DNA from: Drechslerella dactyloides | Taxonomy: Eukaryota; Ascomycota; Orbiliomycetes; Orbiliales; Orbiliaceae | Direction of reading: 5' to 3' | Assembly (NCBI GenBank): GCA_020064725.1 | Contig: JAGTWJ010000007.1 | Span: 1,798,001 to 1,862,000, forward strand | Length of the DNA: 64,000 bases | Shown here: positions 58,310-64,000 of the stretch, in pieces | Layout: the number at the start of each line of letters is the position of its first letter | How positions within the stretch are numbered: position 1 is the first letter of the stretch | Program-made: the position numbers and the translations under genes | The notes under the pieces: model-generated | Seen by the model: the letters and a program-made list of their open reading frames with translations, nothing else | Databases searched by the model: none | Told to the model about the DNA's origin: nothing

Positions 58310-58636
58310 TGCCCGACTGAAAAGGAGGGAGGCTGAATGAACTCCCCGGTGTCTCCGAGCCAGTTTTTTCACCAAATTTTGCAGGGGCGATAGCCTGACA
58401 AAAATGTGTTGTTTCTTGGCATCCTTGGCATGCATCCTTTTTCGGCCCGGTTTTGGCACCCGACACCCGAGCCGGCACACCTACCGTTGCGGCGAAAGTT
58501 CGGGTTTGAGAGTCATGCATCCACATCAAGGTTTCGAAGGTTATGAGAGAGTTTGAGAGAGTTTTTAAGTAGCCCTTTCAGGCCCCAGGAGTTCGGGTTT
58601 TCAGTCGGGTTTAAGTGGTGCAGCGCACCCTTCTAG
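58310..58636 (+). mobile_element. Helitron-like short element, copy A (complete, 327 bp)
   Basis: It begins TGCCCGACTGAAAAGGAGGG after an A. It has an internal GC-rich body with ACAAAAATGTGTTGTTTC and ends TTTTCAGTCGGG, TTTAAGT, a hairpin GGTGC-AGC-GCACC, CTT and CTAG (58633-58636), followed by T. The 12-bp inverted repeat CCCGACTGAAAA/TTTTCAGTCGGG is perfect, and the 3' arm is internal to the hairpin. There is no coding capacity, so it would have to be mobilised in trans. It keeps normal GC inside RIP-like DNA. Confidence 0.7.
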
Positions 58637-58706
58637 TTATTATTTATTTAGATTTAGAGTTAATAATTATAAATATATTTACAAAAATTTAATATAAATA
58701 ATATTA

Positions 58707-58860
58707 GATAGGGCCTGGACTGGTTCAACCTGGACCATTTTTTATATTATCAACCCAAACCAGAACCTAAACCAATTATCTCTACTAAGAAATTAAACTG
58801 TTTGAAAACTTGAATCAGAACCCATTTAAAAAACAAATCAGTTTTTAAACCAGATTATTT
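58707..58860. repeat. AACC-rich island
   Basis: A less AT-rich island with GGCCTGGACTGGTTCAACCTGG-like palindromic words and repeated AACC(A/T) units. Origin unknown; possibly the decayed end of another repeat. Confidence 0.35.
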
Positions 58861-59996
58861 ATTTTTAATATTCAAACCATATATAGAATAATAATATACC
58901 AATTAACTATCAATAATAATATATATTTTAAAAGATAAAAAATAAAATCTACTTAATTAAAAATTAATTTAAAACTACTAGATATATAAAAAAAACTTAG
59001 AGATTTTTGGCTTAAATCTTAATTGTTTGGATTTAAAAATAGTATTTTCAAAAAAAAAATATATTAAAATTATTATAATCACAATTCTAAAATATTTATA
59101 AATTTGACTTTTTTATAATATTAATAATTATATAAGATTTTTTTTATTTAATATATTTTGTTTTATTATAAAAATGATTATATTTTTAGTATAATTATTT
59201 TATTTTTTTAATTTTATGTTTTTAGTAGATTTTTCTTGTTTATATTTTATATAATAAAAATGTTTATAGATTATAATAGTTTTTTAATGTTAATTAAATA
59301 ATATTAAGATTTTAGCTAAATATTATTTTATATATAGATATATTTATAGTGTATTATAGATGGGATAAGATTATATTAATAATGTATAATAATATTAGTT
59401 ATAGGTATTATTGAAAATATGTTTAATATTAACAAATATAATTAAAATTATAAAAAAATCTTTTATTATTTTTATTAAAGTAAAATAAGATAAAGTATTT
59501 TTTTTTATTATTTTTGAGGCTATTTTATAAATTAATTTAATAGTAATATTAATAGTATTTAAGATATTATAAATATAAAGATTTATTATTTTTGTTTTTA
59601 ATTAAAATTATTTCTTAATTTTATTCAGCTACTACTTTATTTTTTAAAGTATTTAAAATTTTAAATTAAAATTATTAAATTTATAAAATTGTGAATTAAA
59701 AAATTTATTATTAAAAGATTTAAATAAGAGTTATTATATTATTAAGTTTCAAAAAATAATTAGTTTTTTTTTTTTGAATTTAGATGTTTGTATTATAAAT
59801 AATAAAAGATATAATAATATATAAATTTTTTATAATATTTTTTATAAAATTAAGTATTTTATTTAGATATAATATATATATTAAGTTTGATATAAGATAT
59901 TAAAATAAAATTAATATTGTACAGAATTTTATTGTTTTTTTTTATTTTTGAATAATAATTTTTAAATTTATCTAAATTAATTTTAAAAATATTATA

Positions 59997-61887
59997 ACGT
60001 ATCTCACAAGCGAGCGCGCAGCACAAGCGAGCGCACACCCCACCAAACATCAGCACACTCCTTCTTCTCTCGCACTATATATATCCACAACTACTACAAT
60101 AACTGCCTCTATAATTGAATCCCAAGTTATTCTAGCTATTGAAACTTTAAAAAAAAATTAAAATTTAAGTATTACTGCTGCTGTTAAAGTATATGATGTT
60201 CTTAGAACAACTCTTGGCTACTGGTATAATGGTTACTTTTTATGGTGCAATAGTACTTCTAATTTACAGAATCTTACAAAATTAGAAGAGGATGTTATTG
60301 TTTAGTATATATTTGAGCTGTGTGTGTGTTTTTTTCATCCTAGGAAGAGTAATATAGAAGATATGGCCAACTAACTACTACTAATGTGTAGTAATAACAG
60401 TATTTGATGTGTTGGTAAAAATTGGATATATAACTTTATTAAATATTGTTTTAAACTTTAGATGTGTTTATCTAGGAGATATGACTACTAGTGAGCTAAA
60501 TACGAAGATCCTAAGCTTATTGGTGATTAGTTTCAGTTTATATAAACTGTAAAAGCTAAGTATAGCATTGTTGATGATGATATCTATAATTTTGATGAAA
60601 CTGACTTTGTAATGGGTATGATCTCTACAACTATAGTTGTTATAGGTGCTGAAATCTGTGATAAAGCTAAATTAGTGTAGTCTGGGAACTGGGAGTGGGT
60701 AACTGTTATTCAGGGGATAGGTGTAGAAGGATGGGTTGTACTGCTATTTATTATCTTTGTTGGGTAGTATCATTTAGTTAGTTGGTATATAGAAATAAAA
60801 CTATTAAAGGACTAGGTAATTGTATTCTCTGATAATAGCTAAACAATAAATGAATTTATTTTAGAGTAGCTAAAGTACTTTGATAAAAAAATAGTGTAGT
60901 GCTGCTTTTCTGACTACTGGTTATTAGTCTTAAATGGTTATAAAAGCTATTACTTAGCTATCTTTGAGCTTTATTATTAAGAGTATAAGATTATTATAAT
61001 CTATATATTATTATATTTTTTATATTTTCTTTAACTATTAGATATTGGCTACTTTAGGCCATTGAAGCAGGCATATAGCTGTTAAGTAGAAAATTTAATA
61101 TGTGTATATATTAATTATATTAGTAAGTTGGAGTTTTTTGCTAGATTTCAAAAGATATTTATTATTGTGATAATTAAAAGAAATATACTTAATAGCTTTA
61201 TTGGAGTTGATATTGTATCTTATAATTTTAATAGGGTATTTTTAAAACTTAATGTACAGCTATCACTGGTTATATCTATAAACTTATGTTTTAGTACTGT
61301 AAATATAGTAGCAGTTTGGATAGTAAAGATGTTAATGAATTTTTTGGAAACTATCTTATAATTAGATTTTATTAAAAACCAGGTTATCTAATACTAGAAT
61401 AGTTTTTTAATATTATTATTAGCTATTGTAGACCAACTTACTAAAGGAATATAGATAATAATACACTAAATAGTACTTATATGTATGGAGAATATAGTAC
61501 TATGCTTTGTGAATGAGGTGCTAAGTAAGTGCTGGTAGGTAAAAAGATGGTGTATATAGTATAGAGGTATGCTTACTATATATTAGGCTAGTGAAATCCT
61601 AAATAATAATACTATAAATAACTAGAGTGAGTAGGTAGAGCGTCTAAATTGTTAGTATAGCTCCTAGTTGGAGACTACCTTTAGAAAAATAATCTATTAT
61701 AGTGGTTGTGGTGAATTTAGGTATAATATTTAAATATATTAATAGGTATTTTAAATATATAATTAAGCAGTTTGGTATATATATAAACTAATATAGCAGT
61801 AGTATGATAGTGGAGGTGATGTTTTTATTGGGGTAGGGTGGGGGGCTGCGCGCTCACTTGTGCTATGTGCTCGCTTGTGAGATACGT
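59997..61887 (+). mobile_element. Fot1/pogo-type (Tc1-mariner) DNA transposon, mutated
   Basis: The element is 1,891 bp and flanked by TA on both sides (59995-59996 and 61888-61889). Its terminal inverted repeats begin ACGTATCTCACAAGCGAGC at both ends and extend about 45 bp with CACAAGCGAGCGC sub-repeats. Inside, broken transposase text is readable: a psq-like helix-turn-helix region near 60,140-60,230 (VYDVLRTTLGYWYNG), a DDE-region stretch near 60,585-60,770 (IYNFDETDFVMGMIS, then NWEWVTVIQGIGVEGW), and a C-terminal part near 61,128-61,260 (FNRVFLKLNVQLS). The many TAG/TAA/TGG-type substitutions for expected Gln and Arg codons fit RIP. It is not functional. Confidence 0.85.
60110..61361 (+). 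pseudogene. Transposase pseudogene of the Fot1-type element
   Basis: Conserved blocks of a pogo/Fot1 transposase occur in order on the plus strand but are interrupted by many in-frame stops and by substitutions at catalytic-region residues. The longest uninterrupted piece is 77 codons (61128-61361). The order of blocks and the agreement with the inverted-repeat orientation show that it belongs to this element. Confidence 0.8.
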
Positions 61888-62602
61888 TAAAGATTTTTTT
61901 TCTAATTTATATAAGATTTTTAGTAAAGTATTATATAATTTTTAATATAATTAAAAAACTTATTATAAAAAACCTAGATAATATAGATTTTTGATTACTA
62001 AATTACTAATTTAAATAAAGTAAATTAATAAAAAAACTATAGTATTCTAATTATTTTTTATATCTAGATTTATTTTATACTTATAAAAAAGATTTTTTAA
62101 TACTATAAATTTTTATTAATATATATTTAGGTTTAAATAATACTATATAATCAAATAAAATATACAAATATCTCAACAATTAAATTCTATCTTATTCTAA
62201 TATTAAAAATTAATCCAATAAATTATAAAATTTTATTTTTATATATTATAAAATTTATATAATTTAAAAATAGCTGAAATTATTTAAAATATTTAAAATA
62301 TTTTAAAAATACTATAATTATTTTTATAATTATATAAATTTTTTTTAAAAAATTAGTATTATTTTACTTATAAAAAATATACTTATTTTATTATTAAAAA
62401 AGTTTTATAAAATAAAAATACCATATTCTAATGTTTTATTACTTCAATATCTATTAATAAAACTAGATAATAATAATTAAATATTATTATATATTAATAA
62501 TAAAATTAATAATAAATTAAATAATATATATAAAATAAAAAAAATATAATTACATTTTTTACTATTTTAAAAATATAAACTTTATAATATTATAAATTTA
62601 AA

Positions 62603-62928
62603 CTAGGAGGCTGCTGCGCAGCACTTAAACCCGACTGAAAAGCTGGATGAAAACTTTTTCTTCCAAAACTCAGTTGCGGTCAAACCCCAGAAACAAAAAC
62701 ATTAATATCCCGGAAACAAAAACGTTAATATCTTGAACCTTCCTCAAACCTCCTCAATAGTGGTAAGTGTAAGTCCAAAGACCGGAGACCAAACTCCAGA
62801 AGATCTGAAATTTCTAAGTTCGCAAAAAACAACACATTTTTGACAGGTCACCAATGGGGAAAATTTGGTGGGGCGTCCCCTCGGAGGCACCGGGGAGTTA
62901 AAAGAGAACCCTCCTTTTCAGTCGGGCA
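62603..62928 (-). mobile_element. Helitron-like short element, copy B (complete, 326 bp)
   Basis: On the minus strand it begins TGCCCGACTGAAAAGGAGGG after an A (62928) and contains ACAAAAATGTGTTGTTTTTT. It ends TTTTCAGTCGGG, TTTAAGT, a hairpin GCTGC-GCA-GCAGC, CTC and CTAG (62606..62603), followed by T. Its length is one base shorter than copy A, but its middle differs, so the two represent subfamilies sharing ends. The hairpin arms carry paired changes relative to copy A. Confidence 0.7.
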
Positions 62929-63783
62929 TTTAAAATTTTTTATTAACTAATATATTAAGAAAATTGTTATTTTTAAAATTACTTTTATAATTAAAGATAT
63001 TTAAAATTAATTTTTTAATAGAAGTTATTATAAATTAATTATTAATAATATTATTAGTAGTGATTATAAAAATTTGATTATAAAGATTGAATTAATTTAG
63101 TATTTTTAAAATAATTTCTATAATATTTACCCCTATATATTTATTAATAAATTATTTAAATAAAATTAAATAAAATTAAATATTCTAATTATTATTAATC
63201 TAGAAAATAAAAATAGTAAAAAATATAAACTTGTTTTAAAAATATCTAAATATTAAAAACAAGAAAAATCTAAATTTTAATAAAAATAGAATTTAAAATC
63301 TAAATTTTGATTTTTATTATATTTATTTATAAATTATACTTTATTTTTTTAAAAAAATAATAATATTCTCTAAAACCTTAATATTTTTATTATATTATAA
63401 AAATTGGGATTATTTTAAAAAATAAAAAAAGTATTTCTAGAAAATATTATTTTAAAAGTTAGTTTTTAAAATGTTTTTACTAAATATAATAAAAACTTAT
63501 ATCTATAACCTATCTAAATTTAATATTAATTAAAAATTATTATATATATAGAGTAATAAACTTACTAATTTTATTATAATAAAATCTATTTATAAGGATA
63601 TTGAAATTTTCTTATTTAGTATATTTATTTTTTGGTATTGAGAAGATTGTAAATGATTTTTTATTGTTGATGTTCTGCTGTTTTTAGTTATAAGATAAGA
63701 AAGATAGATATAAATAAAATATTGAATATTAGGTTTTTTTATTTAATAATGGGTTATTTTTTGAAAATTTTTCTAGATAACTA

Positions 63784-63955
63784 TGCCCGACTGAAAAGGA
63801 GGGGTTTACCTTGAACTCCCCTATCTATAAACCACACCCCCTGTTTTTACTAGCTAGTAGCCTGACAAAAATGTGTTGTTTTTTGTGAATTTAGAAATTT
63901 TAGATCTTTTGTTCTTTGGAGGCCAATTCTCCTTTCTGCTTACTGATTTTGTATA
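63784..63955 (+). mobile_element. Helitron-like short element, copy F (5' part)
   Basis: It begins TGCCCGACTGAAAAGGAGGG after an A, then resembles copy B through ACAAAAATGTGTTGTTTTTT and GAATTTAGAAATTTTAGATC. The 3' hairpin end is not found before the window ends, so it is truncated or continues in degraded form. Confidence 0.6.
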
Positions 63956-64000
63956 TAATAAGAAGTTTTTTATAAAATTTGAATATTAATATTATATCTT

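Larger units (their letters stand above)
56600..64000. other. Very AT-rich, RIP-like block
   Basis: From about 56.6 kb to the window end the DNA is dominated by A/T runs with frequent TAA/TAG/TTA words, no intact gene, and only small GC-richer islands that are mobile-element ends. The boundary to normal coding composition is sharp. In ascomycetes such blocks arise by repeat-induced point mutation of transposons, changing C to T mostly in CpA. The recognisable transposase remains at 60.1-61.4 kb show changes of that type. Between 57,060-57,660, 58,860-59,990, 61,890-62,600 and 62,930-63,780 I can identify nothing further. Confidence 0.85.

Noticed and set aside
58035..58340. 101-codon frame with poly-Tyr/Ile in the AT-rich block
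   Set aside because: Reads a TA microsatellite and two element copies; low complexity, not a gene.
58310..58636. Copy A as a classical TIR-type MITE
   Set aside because: The 3' inverted repeat is about 30 bases internal to the end, there is no clear target-site duplication, and a hairpin plus CTAG follows; a Helitron-like description fits better, though not proven.

Overview
The window looks like nuclear DNA of a filamentous ascomycete. Genes carry many short spliceosomal introns (about 50-150 bp) with GT..AG borders and CTAAC/CTGAC branch points. The gene set is typically fungal: a Delta-9 desaturase with a fused cytochrome b5 domain, a UapA/UapC-type purine permease, a CTF1/FarA-type zinc-cluster regulator, and RIP-like AT-rich DNA. 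A Eurotiomycete is likely, perhaps Onygenales, but the order is an inference from gene style only. All exon/intron borders given here were read by eye; frame and phase were checked across every junction.

Layout. Bases 1-56,500 are a gene-dense euchromatic block of 18 protein genes. In order: CUE-domain ER protein (-, cut by the window edge); mitochondrial DnaJ Mdj1 (+); Delta-9 desaturase (-); purine permease (-, 13 exons); His/Gln-rich SAP30-type Sin3-binding protein (+); mitoribosomal uL29m (+); Rab GDI (+); condensin SMC2 (+); MOB4/phocein-like protein (-); gamma-tubulin complex GCP2/Spc97 (+); glucose-6-phosphate isomerase (-); Msp1 AAA ATPase (+); mitoribosomal bS21m (-); RBM25-like splicing factor (+); CTF1/FarA-like Zn2Cys6 regulator (+); GMC oxidoreductase (-); DNA polymerase alpha catalytic subunit (+); ribosomal protein uL30/RPL7 (-); kynureninase (+); and a secreted cysteine-rich protein (-). 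They are mostly unrelated housekeeping genes in alternating orientation, so short divergent promoters and short convergent 3' regions are common.

From about 56.6 kb to the end the composition drops abruptly to very AT-rich DNA without intact genes. It holds a TA-flanked Fot1/pogo-type DNA transposon whose transposase is broken by C-to-T-type changes. It also holds several small GC-richer islands that form one family of short elements. The family has a CCCGACTGAAAA inverted repeat, a 3' hairpin with compensatory base changes, and a CTAG end always followed by T, an architecture resembling non-autonomous Helitron-like elements.

Most interesting items: the Helitron-like family; a C/D-box snoRNA in an RPL7 intron whose guide matches the conserved 25S rRNA segment CCCGAAAGATGGT; a GC-AG intron in the GCP2 gene; 14- and 18-nt micro-exons, one splitting the zinc-cluster motif; and a duplicated-module secreted cysteine-rich protein at the edge of the AT-rich block.
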